Shown piece after piece: positions 45,228 to 53,235 of a stretch of DNA of 64,000 nt (the first letter of the stretch is position 1; the number at the start of each line of letters is the position of its first letter). This stretch comes from Arthrobacter sp. NicSoilB8. GTDB taxonomy: Bacteria; Actinomycetota; Actinomycetes; Actinomycetales; Micrococcaceae. The notes below the pieces were generated by a model that was not told the origin of the DNA, ran no database searches, and saw nothing but the letters and a program-made list of their open reading frames with translations. The translations under genes were made by a program, and so were the position numbers. The stretch covers positions 4,464,001 to 4,528,000 of the forward strand of contig NZ_AP024655.1 in NCBI RefSeq assembly GCF_019977355.1. Direction: 5' to 3'.

Positions 45228-46157
45228 CTACAGGCTGTTCAGGGCGCCGGAACGGCGGACGATGAAAAGGTAGAACATGATGATGGCGATCGGAACCAGC
45301 GATACCGCAGCGGCAAAGGGCAGGTTGTTCGCGGCGCCGACGTTGGCGTAGACCACCGTGCCGAGCATCTGGGTGGCCCCGCCGACGATCTGCGCGGTGA
45401 TGTAGTCGCCCAGGGACAGAGAGAACGTGAAGATCGTGCCGGCGATGATGGAGGGGACCAGCAGCGGAAGCATCACGAGGCGCATGGTGGTCAGCGGCTT
45501 CGCGCCCAGGTCCCCGGAGGCTTCCAGCAGGGAGTCGGGCACCCGGTCAAAGCCCGCGTAAATCGGCAGGATCATGTACGGCAGCCAGATGTAGGACAGG
45601 GTCAGGATCACGGCGGTCTCGCCGTAGCCCGGCGACGACAGGCCGATCGGCGCCCCCAGCCACTCCAGCAGGCCGCCCTCGGCGAGGACATTCCGCCAGG
45701 CGTAGGCCTTGACGAGGTAGCTTGCCCACAGCGGCATCAGCACGGCCACGACGAGCAGTTTCTCCCAGCGGGCGCCGGCCACCTTGGCGATGAAGAACGC
45801 GATAGGCAGGGCCAGGATCATGTCGATCACGGTGACCGCCACGGCGATCCACAACGTCCGCAGCGTGATCCGCTGATACACCGGATCAGTCAGGACCGTG
45901 ACGATGTTCTCGGTGGTCCAGACCGTGGACACCTCCCCGGTGAAGGTGTCCACGGTCCAGAATGCGGTGATCAGAAGGGCTGCCAGGGCGGCGATGTAGA
46001 CGAGCACCAGCCAGCCGGCCGGGGCCGTGAGCAGCGCGGCAAGCCTCAGCCGGGGCCGGCGGTGAAGCAGCGCCGAGAAAGTGTTGGCCTTCGCCCGGGG
46101 CACGCCGCCGGAGCCGCGGGGTGAGCCGGGCGGCAGGTGTTGCGTCTGAATAGCCAT
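45228..46157 (-). CDS. potB: Polyamine-type ABC transporter permease (PotB-like)
   Basis: A 309-residue permease with an N-terminal hydrophilic leader, six membrane segments and the motif LLEASGDLGAKPLTTMRLVMLPLLVPSIIAGTIFTFSLSLGDYI that meets the ATPase. The YVKAYAWRNVLAEGG-like loop (YLVKAYAWRNVLAEGGLLEWLG) is typical of PotB. It pairs with the PotC-like protein to form the channel. Confidence 0.88.
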   Translation of the reverse strand: MAIQTQHLPPGSPRGSGGVPRAKANTFSALLHRRPRLRLAALLTAPAGWLVLVYIAALAALLITAFWTVDTFTGEVSTVWTTENIVTVLTDPVYQRITLRTLWIAVAVTVIDMILALPIAFFIAKVAGARWEKLLVVAVLMPLWASYLVKAYAWRNVLAEGGLLEWLGAPIGLSSPGYGETAVILTLSYIWLPYMILPIYAGFDRVPDSLLEASGDLGAKPLTTMRLVMLPLLVPSIIAGTIFTFSLSLGDYITAQIVGGATQMLGTVVYANVGAANNLPFAAAVSLVPIAIIMFYLFIVRRSGALNSL

Positions 46158-46228
46158 CTCGCCTTAGTTTCTGCCGGCCGTCGGGGCCGGCTGTTCTGTC
46201 CTGATTCGGGGCTGCCTGGGGCCCGGAA

Positions 46229-47416
46229 TCAGCCCTTGATTTCCGTCCAGGACTTGGTCCATTGCGAATAGTCGGTGCACTTGACGTCCTTGCGGCCGTC
46301 GAGGCAGTCGGCCACCGGGGTGGTCCAGTACCAGATCTTTTCGGCGTAGGCCGTATCACCGGAGTGGTAGGTCTCGCAGTGCTTGGGATCCTTGGTCAGC
46401 TCGCAGGACTTGGCATTGGCCGGGGATTCGCCAAAGTATTCCGCCACCTGGGCGTTCACCTTGGGACTGGCAATGTAGTCAAGCCACTTGTAGGCGCAGT
46501 TCTGGTTCTTGGTCTTGGACCCGATCATCCAGGTGTCCGACCAGCCGGTGGCGCCTTCTTCCGGAACGAGGGTCGCGACCTTGGCGCCGTCGGTCGCCGC
46601 GATGTTCGCCCCGACCTGCCAGGTGGTGCCGACCACGGTGCTCCCGGAGGTGAAGGCCTGGACCTCCTTGACGACGTCGCTCCAGTACTCGCCGATGTGG
46701 GTGCGCTGCTGCTTGAGCAGATCCACGGCGGCGGCCAGCTGGTCCTTGTCGAGGGCGTAGGGGTTCTTGATGTTCAGCTCCGGCTTGTGCGCCATGAGGT
46801 ATACGGCGGCGTCGGCAATGTAGATGGGTGAATCGTAGGCCGTGACCTTGCCGGTGTTCTTGGCGGCGTCGTCAAACACCGCGCTCCAGGAAGTGGGGGC
46901 CGGGGTGACCTTGTCCGTGGAGTACATCAGCAGGTTGGCGCCCCAGCCGTGGGGCATCCCGTAGTTGATGCCGTTGACAGTGTTCCAGGCCTTGTCCTTC
47001 AGGAACGGGTAGATGTCCGGGTAGTTCTTCAGCAGGCTCATGTTGACCGGCTGGACATCCTGGCCGGCGATCAGGCGCAGTGAGGCATCACCCGACGCCG
47101 AGACGACGTCGTACTGCCCGGTGCGCATGAGCGTCACGGCCTCGTCGGAGGTGCCGAACGGCTTGAAGCTGACCTTGCACTGGGTCTCTTGTTCGAACGG
47201 ATGAACCCAGTCCACCGCCGGGTCATTGCTGCCGTCCTCGACATACCCGGGCCATCCGAGGATGGACAGCTGGCCTTCACCGGTGCCGATCTCGGTCTTG
47301 ACCGGCTGCGCTGACGGCGAGGAACCCGATCCGCCGCTTGTTCCGCAACCGGACAGCGCGAGCGCTGCCGCCGCAACCACCCCGACCACGAGGGAGGCCT
47401 TCGTTCTTGGTGCCAT
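46229..47416 (-). CDS. potD: Polyamine-type ABC transporter substrate-binding lipoprotein (PotD-like)
   Basis: A 395-residue lipoprotein with signal peptide ending in LSGC (Cys24). The domain opens with GEGQLSILGWPGYVEDGSNDPAVDWVHPFEQETQCKVSFKPF, a layout shared by PotD/PotF proteins, and has YGMPHGWGANLLMY. Which polyamine or other cationic ligand binds cannot be read. The ATG at 47416 follows GTAAGGATC; the longer frame from 47728 overlaps potA. Confidence 0.9.
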   Translation of the reverse strand: MAPRTKASLVVGVVAAAALALSGCGTSGGSGSSPSAQPVKTEIGTGEGQLSILGWPGYVEDGSNDPAVDWVHPFEQETQCKVSFKPFGTSDEAVTLMRTGQYDVVSASGDASLRLIAGQDVQPVNMSLLKNYPDIYPFLKDKAWNTVNGINYGMPHGWGANLLMYSTDKVTPAPTSWSAVFDDAAKNTGKVTAYDSPIYIADAAVYLMAHKPELNIKNPYALDKDQLAAAVDLLKQQRTHIGEYWSDVVKEVQAFTSGSTVVGTTWQVGANIAATDGAKVATLVPEEGATGWSDTWMIGSKTKNQNCAYKWLDYIASPKVNAQVAEYFGESPANAKSCELTKDPKHCETYHSGDTAYAEKIWYWTTPVADCLDGRKDVKCTDYSQWTKSWTEIKG

Positions 47417-47463
47417 GATCCTTACCTTTCGATGTGGGGTAAATCTGTGGGCGGGGCCCGGCG

Positions 47464-48537
47464 TCAGGAGCCGTGGGCCGGAAGCCAGACGACGGCGTCG
47501 TCGTCCCAGCTGACGGTGACGGACCGGTTCACCAGCTCCGCATCGCTGCCGGGAAGCTTTTCCGGGACGAGAGCGACGACGACGGGCCCGTCGTCGAGCT
47601 GTACCCGCACCTGGGTGGCGTGCCCGACGTACACGAACGACGCCACCGTGCCGGGCCGGGAGGTGGTGCCGGGGCGGCGCTCCGGTTCCCCGGCCCAGGC
47701 GACGCGCAGCCGCTCGGGCCGGACGCACATGGGCTCCGCACGGCCGTAGACCGCCTGGGCCTGGGCGGCGTCGAAGATGTTGGAGGTGCCGACGAAATTG
47801 GCCACGAAGATGCCGCCGGGGCGCTCGTAGATTTCGTGGGCCGTCCCGATCTGTTCGATGCTGCCGTTGTTGAAGACGCCGATCCTGTCGCTCATGGTCA
47901 GGGCCTCCTCCTGGTCATGGGTGACAAAGATGAAGGTGATGCCCAGCGAGCGCTGCAATTCCTTGAGTTCGACCTGCATCTGCTGACGGAGCTTCAGGTC
48001 CAGGGCGCCGAGCGGCTCGTCCAGCAGGAGGACTTTCGGCTCCACGACGAGCGCCCGGGCCAGGGCAACGCGCTGCCGCTGGCCGCCCGAGAGCTGGGCC
48101 GGTTTGCGGCCCACGAATTTGCCCAGTTGGACGCGGTCCAGGGCCTCCCTGGCCCGCTCCCGGCGCTGGTTCCCGGGCATGCCGCGCACCCGCAGCCCGT
48201 AGGCGACGTTGTCCACGAGGGACATATGCGGGAACAGCGCGTAGTCCTGAAAAACCGTGTTGACGTCCCGTTGGAAGGGCGCCAACGCCGTGACGTCCTT
48301 GCCCTCGAGTTCAATGGTGCCGGAGGTCGGCAGGTCGAAGCCGGCGATCAACCGCAGGACTGTGGTCTTGCCGGAGCCGGACGGGCCGAGCATGGAGAAG
48401 AATTCCCCGTGGCGGATGTCAAGGTCCACGGCATTTACCGCGACGGTGTCCCCGAAAACCTTGGTGAGCTTGCGAAGCCGGATCGCCGGAACCTCTTCGG
48501 TTCCGGTCGAGGTCCCAGCGGCCAGTGTCTCGGTCAT
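47464..48537 (-). CDS. potA: Polyamine-type ABC transporter ATP-binding protein (PotA-like)
   Basis: A 357-residue ATPase with Walker [18 protein letters not shown], Walker [13 protein letters not shown] and [25 protein letters not shown]. The last 90 residues form the TOBE-like regulatory domain found in PotA. The start at 48537 gives the family N-terminus; a longer reading from 48606 enters the promoter region. First gene of the transporter operon and divergent from a GntR regulator. Confidence 0.9.
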   Translation of the reverse strand: MTETLAAGTSTGTEEVPAIRLRKLTKVFGDTVAVNAVDLDIRHGEFFSMLGPSGSGKTTVLRLIAGFDLPTSGTIELEGKDVTALAPFQRDVNTVFQDYALFPHMSLVDNVAYGLRVRGMPGNQRRERAREALDRVQLGKFVGRKPAQLSGGQRQRVALARALVVEPKVLLLDEPLGALDLKLRQQMQVELKELQRSLGITFIFVTHDQEEALTMSDRIGVFNNGSIEQIGTAHEIYERPGGIFVANFVGTSNIFDAAQAQAVYGRAEPMCVRPERLRVAWAGEPERRPGTTSRPGTVASFVYVGHATQVRVQLDDGPVVVALVPEKLPGSDAELVNRSVTVSWDDDAVVWLPAHGS

Positions 48538-48804
48538 GCGGTGCGCCTTACGTAGTTGCCGGATCGTCCACGGGAGAGCCACGCAGCGGAATGTGATCCA
48601 GTCCACACCGGGCTGCTGGCCAAAATGCTATTACTTCATAGGATTTATGTATAGATCCTCGGGCAAAGCCCGGATTAGGATGTCATCAGCCCGGACGACG
48701 CACGGCGGCGCCGCTGCCGGACTCTGCATTTGGACCCCGCCCTCGGACCCGCGCCACGGCCACGGCCGGGGCGGACGCCACCGCCGAAGGGAAGGGAGGC
48801 CCTG
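48538..48804. promoter_or_regulatory. Divergent promoter region between potA and the GntR regulator
   Basis: The AT-rich patch near 48627-48658 (TATTACTTCATAGGATTTATGTATAG) is unusual for this genome and is where the promoters and the regulator site should lie. On the minus strand TATACAT or TAATAG could be -10 boxes for potA. I see no clean palindrome. Nothing else is evident in these 267 bases. Confidence 0.45.
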
Positions 48805-49545
48805 ATGTTGTTGTCGCCGAAGGGCGCCTCCCGGAGCCTGGCGGCTGTGTTCACGCCGATCAAGTCCCGCGGGCTCGTGGACGAGGTGTGCAGCCGGATC
48901 GAGCAGGCGGTGGAGACCGGCCTGCTGACCAGCGGCCAGCGGCTGCCGAACGAAACCGAACTCGCTGCGGCCCTCGGAGTGTCAGCCGTGACGGCACGGG
49001 AGGCCCTGTCCCAGCTGCGCGCCTCGGGCATCATCCGGACCGCGCGCGGCCGCAGCGGCGGAAGCTTCATTGCCGACAACGTCCTGCCCTCCCGGGAACG
49101 GGCCCTGGCGCAGCTGCACGAGTTGAGCCGGCTGCAGATCCGGGACCTGGCGCTGCACTATCAGGCGATCGCCGCGGCGTGCGCGGGAGTCGCCGCCCGG
49201 CGCTCCGACGCCGCCGACATCGCCACGCTGCGTTCGTTCATCCCCGCGGCGGACGACGACCCCCTGAACTGGCGGCTGGCGTTGTCCGAGTTCCTGCTGG
49301 AAGTCGCAGCCATTGCGCGCTCCGCCCGGCTCGCCCGGGAGCTCATCCGGCTGCAGGCAGATCTCGGCACCCTCACGCTGCTGCCCTGTGCCGACTCCGG
49401 CTATCGGGTGCGCACCAGCGTGATCCTCGAGGAAGTGGCAACGGCGATTGAGGCCCACGAGCCGGTGGCCGCCGAAGCGGCCGTCAAGGCCCTGATCGCC
49501 GCCACCGCCGACTGGCTCCTGACCGAGCAGGCGAAACGCTATTGA
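48805..49545 (+). CDS. GntR-family regulator (FadR subgroup)
   Basis: A 246-residue regulator with a GntR winged helix (DEVCSRIEQAVETGLLTSGQRLPNETELAAALGVSAVTAREALSQLRASGIIRTARGRSGGSFI) and an all-helical FCD-like ligand domain. The start ATG 48805 has GGAAGGGAGG upstream; a longer frame from 48730 has no such site. It probably controls the divergent pot operon and the downstream cache-domain gene. Confidence 0.9.
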   Translation: MLLSPKGASRSLAAVFTPIKSRGLVDEVCSRIEQAVETGLLTSGQRLPNETELAAALGVSAVTAREALSQLRASGIIRTARGRSGGSFIADNVLPSRERALAQLHELSRLQIRDLALHYQAIAAACAGVAARRSDAADIATLRSFIPAADDDPLNWRLALSEFLLEVAAIARSARLARELIRLQADLGTLTLLPCADSGYRVRTSVILEEVATAIEAHEPVAAEAAVKALIAATADWLLTEQAKRY

Positions 49546-49612
49546 CCGCCTGATCCCCACCGCACAGTCCCCGACCGCACAGTCCCCGCATCTTCGAGCC
49601 AAGGCAGCAACC

Positions 49613-50362
49613 ATGTCCGAAACCTCCTCCACCGCAGGACCGTCTGCTGGGACGGCCGAGCCCGGCCCAGCAGGGAAGACGGCCGAGCAGGCGGCCGCCG
49701 AACTCGACGCCGCCATCGCCGGAATCGAGCACCGGCTTGCGGCGTGGGCCGCTGAGACCGGGGCCGCCCTGGCCGCCATGTCCGGCAGGGTCACCGGCAC
49801 GGCCGTGGACAAGCTCATCCGGCCGGTAGTCGAGGAGCTCGTGCAGCTACCCGACGGCTACGCGGCAGGTGCCGGGTTCATCGCCAACGCCGGGCTGCTC
49901 GGGCCCGAGCGCAGCTACATCGCGTGGTGGCAGGGCCCGGACCTGGAACCTGTGGACGCCCTGGCCAACTTCAGCCCCAACTCCATCAGCCGGTACGTCA
50001 AGGCGGAGTGGTTCCGGATCCCCGTGGAAACAGGCCGGGCGCATGTCACCGGGCCCTACGTGGACTTCCTCTGCACCGACGAGTACGTGCTGACCTTCAC
50101 GCACCCCGTGTTCACCCGCCCGGACGGCCCGGTCGCGGGAATTGTGGGCATCGATGTCACGGTTCAGCGCCTGGAACGCGGGGCCATGCCGGCCCTGCGG
50201 CGCATCGGAGCCCGGGCCACGCTGGCCAACGCCGACGGCCGCGCCGTGGTGTCGGCGGCGTCCGATATCGACGCGGGAGACCTTGCCGCCCCGGACGAGC
50301 CCTGCAGGCATTACCCGGTGGGGCGCACGTTTACGGTCTGGAGTGCCGCCGTCGGACTGTGA
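49613..50362 (+). CDS. Soluble cache-type sensor domain protein
   Basis: A 249-residue protein with an Ala/Gly/Pro-rich N-terminus, a helix (about residues 25-60) and a cache/PAS-like domain: AAGAGFIANAGLLGPERSYIAWWQGPD, WFRIPVETGRAHVTGPYVDFLCTDEYVLTFTHPVF, and GIVGIDVTVQRLERG. Cache domains normally sense amino acids or amines outside the cell, yet no signal peptide or membrane helix is present here. It follows the GntR gene by 67 bases, which suggests intracellular ligand sensing for the transport system. Confidence 0.8.
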   Translation: MSETSSTAGPSAGTAEPGPAGKTAEQAAAELDAAIAGIEHRLAAWAAETGAALAAMSGRVTGTAVDKLIRPVVEELVQLPDGYAAGAGFIANAGLLGPERSYIAWWQGPDLEPVDALANFSPNSISRYVKAEWFRIPVETGRAHVTGPYVDFLCTDEYVLTFTHPVFTRPDGPVAGIVGIDVTVQRLERGAMPALRRIGARATLANADGRAVVSAASDIDAGDLAAPDEPCRHYPVGRTFTVWSAAVGL

Positions 50363-50408
50363 GCGGCTCTTGCTAAACTTGGAGGCCAAGGCCCCCTGCC
50401 CGGGGCCT

Positions 50409-50449
50409 CCGGACGACGGTTCAGTACCCGGCACGCGACAAGACTGGCC
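50409..50449 (+). promoter_or_regulatory. Guanidine-III (ykkC-III) riboswitch
   Basis: CCGGACGA, then TACCCGG, then GACAAGAC occur in the order and spacing of the guanidine-III consensus. The first CCGG pairs with the CCGG of TACCCGG, and TCAGT pairs with ACTGG after GACAAG; those bases differ from the Thermobifida version I recall (CCGT/ACGG) but still pair, so the helix is kept by matched changes. The ribosome binding site CAGGAG follows at 50451, 11 bases before the start codon, so control of translation is likely. A TAAACT -10-like box lies at 50374, and a GC-rich hairpin (50381-50410) precedes the aptamer. Confidence 0.85.
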
Positions 50450-50461
50450 ACAGGAGCTGTC

Positions 50462-50785
50462 ATGTCGTGGCTAATACTCATTCTTTCAGGGGCGCTGGAG
50501 GCCGTCTGGGCCGCCGCCCTGCACCGCACCGCGCAGGCCACGGGCCGCCGCCGGCTGGTCCCGGGGCTGGTGTTCCTCGTCTCCGTCCTCGCCAGCACGG
50601 GAGGCCTGGCATTCGCCATGCAGTCGATCCCGACCGGCACCGGCTACGCCGTCTGGGTGGGGGTGGGCGTCGTACTGACCTCCGCGTACGCAATCATCAC
50701 CAAGGTGGAACGCGCGACGACGGCCCGGCTCCTGTTGCTCGGCGGGATCGCCGCGAGTGTCGTCGGGCTGAAGCTGGTGGCATGA
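50462..50785 (+). CDS. SMR-family guanidinium exporter subunit 1
   Basis: A 107-residue, four-helix small multidrug resistance protein with the membrane glutamate Glu13 in SGALEAVWAAALH and GTGYAVWVGVGVVLTS in helix 3. The GTxYAVWxGxG signature marks the Gdx/SugE subclass rather than EmrE. A guanidine-III riboswitch sits right upstream, so it most likely exports guanidinium. It overlaps the next SMR gene by ATGA and probably forms a heterodimer with its product. Confidence 0.92.
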   Translation: MSWLILILSGALEAVWAAALHRTAQATGRRRLVPGLVFLVSVLASTGGLAFAMQSIPTGTGYAVWVGVGVVLTSAYAIITKVERATTARLLLLGGIAASVVGLKLVA

Positions 50786-51252
50786 CCATGGCCTCGAGAA
50801 CCCGCCCGGAAGACCGTTCCACCCCGGCCCTTGCCTGGCTGGTCCTGCTCGCCTCCGCCGTGCTGGAGGCGGTCTGGGCCACAGCCCTGGGCCTGTCCGA
50901 CGGATTCACGCGCCCGCTGCCCACGCTCGTCTTCGCGGTGGCGGCCACCCTCAGCATGATAGGACTGGGCACGGCCGTGAAGCGCATCCCCCTCGGCACC
51001 GCCTACGCCGCATGGGTGGGGATCGGCGCGGCACTGACGGTGGGCTGGGCTATGGCCACCGGCGTCGAACCGGGCAGCCCGCTCAAACTGCTGTTCATCG
51101 CCGGGATCGTCGGCTGCGCGGCGGGCCTGAAACTCCTGCCGGCGGCCGGACCCGCGTCGGCACAGGCGGCCGGACCGGCGTCGGAGCAGGGGGCCGGACC
51201 GGCGTCGGAGTCACAGCAGCCGCCTTCCCCCGCGGAATCTCCCCGCCTTTGA
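50782..51252 (+). CDS. SMR-family guanidinium exporter subunit 2
   Basis: A 156-residue SMR protein with Glu29 in SAVLEAVWATALG and GTAYAAWVGIGAALTVG in helix 3, also Gdx-type. It has an N-terminal extension of about 15 residues and a C-terminal tail of about 45 Ala/Gly/Pro/Ser/Gln residues made of repeated AGPAS(A/E)Q units, probably cytoplasmic or disordered. Overlap with the first SMR gene points to a paired SMR transporter. Confidence 0.9.
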   Translation: MTMASRTRPEDRSTPALAWLVLLASAVLEAVWATALGLSDGFTRPLPTLVFAVAATLSMIGLGTAVKRIPLGTAYAAWVGIGAALTVGWAMATGVEPGSPLKLLFIAGIVGCAAGLKLLPAAGPASAQAAGPASEQGAGPASESQQPPSPAESPRL

Positions 51253-51438
51253 GGCAGCACGACGGCGTGTCCCCGGCGACGCGCCGTCGTGCTGCCCCGC
51301 AATATTCAAAGGTGGGGACAATCCAGCGCAGACCCCCGAACCCCGGAACCCCGGAAACGGAATACTCCTGCGTCGGGTGGGGTTCTTGGCAGGGACGGAG
51401 ACACTGCAGAACTGCTCAGAGCGCGAATGGAGATCCAG

Positions 51439-52449
51439 ATGACGGCAGCACCAGTCCGGCTCGGCGACGGCCTCACGGTCAGCCCCCTGGGGTTCGGCGG
51501 CATGGCCCTGACCCCGGTCTACGGGGACGTGGACCCGGCCGAGGCCCTGAAAACCCTGCACCACGCCGTGGACGCCGGCGTTACATTCCTGGATACGGCG
51601 GACATCTACGGCGGCGGCAGCAATGAGGAGCTGATCGGGGAGCTGCTCAAGGAGCGGCGGGACGAAGTCCAGCTGGCCACCAAGTTCGGCCTGGTGGGAA
51701 CCCCATCGGCAGGCTACACGGACATCCGTGGCGACGCCGCCTACGTGCAGCAGGCGGTGGACCGCAGCCTGCAGCGGCTCGGCACCGACACCATCGACCT
51801 GTACTACATGCACCGCCGTGACCTCCGCGTTCCGATTGTGGAAACCGTGGAGGCCATGGCGAAGCTGGTGCAGGCCGGCAAGGTGCGGCATCTGGGCCTG
51901 TCCGAAGTGACGGCCGAGGAGCTGCACGAGGCCAACAGCGTCCACCCGATCGCCGCGGTCCAGAGCGAGTGGTCCATCTGGAGCCGCGATGTGGAACGCA
52001 ACGTTGTACCTGCCGCAGCCGCGCTCGGCGTGGGTTTCGTGCCATACTCGCCGCTGGGCCGGGGATTCCTCACCGGCACCGTGGACGCTTCAACGCTGGG
52101 CAGCAACGACTTCCGCCGCAACATCCCCCGCTTCGCCCCGGCTGCCGCGGTGGCCAACCAGGGCGTCGTGGCCGCCGTGAAGGCTGTCGCTGCCGAACTC
52201 ACCGTCTCCGGGAAACCGGCGACGCCCGCCCAGGTGGCGCTGGCCTGGCTCCTGGCCCAGGGCAGGAAGCTCGGGCTCCCGGTGGTTCCCATCCCCGGCA
52301 CCCGCAAGGCGGACCGGATCGATGAGAACCTCGGTGCCCTGGCGCTCGACTTCACCCCGGCGCAACTTGAGGCGCTCGACGCCGCCGCGGACGCCGTCGT
52401 CGGCTCCCGTTCCGCGGACCCCGGCTGGGTGTCGCAGGGCCGCGAATAG
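51439..52449 (+). CDS. Aldo/keto reductase
   Basis: A 336-residue NADPH-dependent TIM-barrel reductase. The catalytic tetrad is visible: Asp52, Tyr57 (DTADIYGGG), Lys82 (ATKFG) and His125 (YYMHRRD). VPIPGTRKADRIDENLGAL near the end binds the cofactor phosphate. It belongs to the AKR13/yeast YakC-like group; the substrate is unknown. The ATG at 51439 has GGAG six bases before it; an in-frame ATG at 51427 is less likely. Confidence 0.9.
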   Translation: MTAAPVRLGDGLTVSPLGFGGMALTPVYGDVDPAEALKTLHHAVDAGVTFLDTADIYGGGSNEELIGELLKERRDEVQLATKFGLVGTPSAGYTDIRGDAAYVQQAVDRSLQRLGTDTIDLYYMHRRDLRVPIVETVEAMAKLVQAGKVRHLGLSEVTAEELHEANSVHPIAAVQSEWSIWSRDVERNVVPAAAALGVGFVPYSPLGRGFLTGTVDASTLGSNDFRRNIPRFAPAAAVANQGVVAAVKAVAAELTVSGKPATPAQVALAWLLAQGRKLGLPVVPIPGTRKADRIDENLGALALDFTPAQLEALDAAADAVVGSRSADPGWVSQGRE

Positions 52450-52469
52450 CGCGTCCTAGACTGAAGCCC

Positions 52470-53120
52470 ATGGATTCACTCATTGACTCGCTACGTGATA
52501 TCACCATCCGCCGGATTTCGGTCAGCGAGATGGACAACAATGTGTACCTGCTCACGGCCAGGGCCTCCGGCGCGCAGCTCCTGATCGACGCGGCCGATGA
52601 TCTGGCCGCCATCCAGGGGCTGCTCGCAGACGCCGCCGGGGATACCGCCGCGACGCCGAAACTTGCGCTGATCGCCACCACCCACCAGCACTGGGACCAC
52701 GTCCGCGCGCTGGCGGACCTGGTGGAAGCGACCGGGGCGAAGACGGCGGCCGGAACGGAGGACGCCCCCGGGCTTCCGGTGAAGGTCGATGTGTTGCTGG
52801 ATCACGGGGACGTCGGCAACTTCGACGGCTTCGACGTGACCGCAGTCCATCTGCGCGGGCATACACCGGGCTCGGTGGCCCTGGTGTACCAGGACCCGGA
52901 CGGCCCGGCCCATATTTTCTCCGGTGACTCGCTGTTTCCCGGCGGGGTGGGCAACACCCAGAAAGATCCGGAGCGGTTTGCCCAGCTGATCGCCGATGTC
53001 AGCGAGCGGCTGTTCGATGTCTACCCGGATGACACCGTGGTGCACCCGGGCCACGGCAAGCCCACCACCCTGGGTGCGGAACGCCCGCATCTGGAAGAGT
53101 GGCGCGCCCGCGGCTGGTAG
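52470..53120 (+). CDS. MBL-fold metallohydrolase, glyoxalase II-like
   Basis: A 216-residue metallo-beta-lactamase-fold enzyme with the dinuclear metal motif THQHWDH (His72, His74, Asp76, His77), GHTPGSV, FSGDSLFPGG and HPGHGKPTT. It most resembles hydroxyacylglutathione hydrolase-like proteins; in an organism using mycothiol rather than glutathione the thiol would differ. TAGACT lies 7 bases before the ATG, suggesting a leaderless transcript, separate from the aldo/keto reductase gene. Confidence 0.9.
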   Translation: MDSLIDSLRDITIRRISVSEMDNNVYLLTARASGAQLLIDAADDLAAIQGLLADAAGDTAATPKLALIATTHQHWDHVRALADLVEATGAKTAAGTEDAPGLPVKVDVLLDHGDVGNFDGFDVTAVHLRGHTPGSVALVYQDPDGPAHIFSGDSLFPGGVGNTQKDPERFAQLIADVSERLFDVYPDDTVVHPGHGKPTTLGAERPHLEEWRARGW

Positions 53121-53235
53121 CCGGCGCTGCGGCACGCGGTTTGCGCTGCGCATAATGCCGGTCGCTGCGGGAATTCCCGTAGCGACCGGCATTTCTCGCC
53201 TCGCCGGCTACTTTGCGTAGCGAGCGGACGAAACC

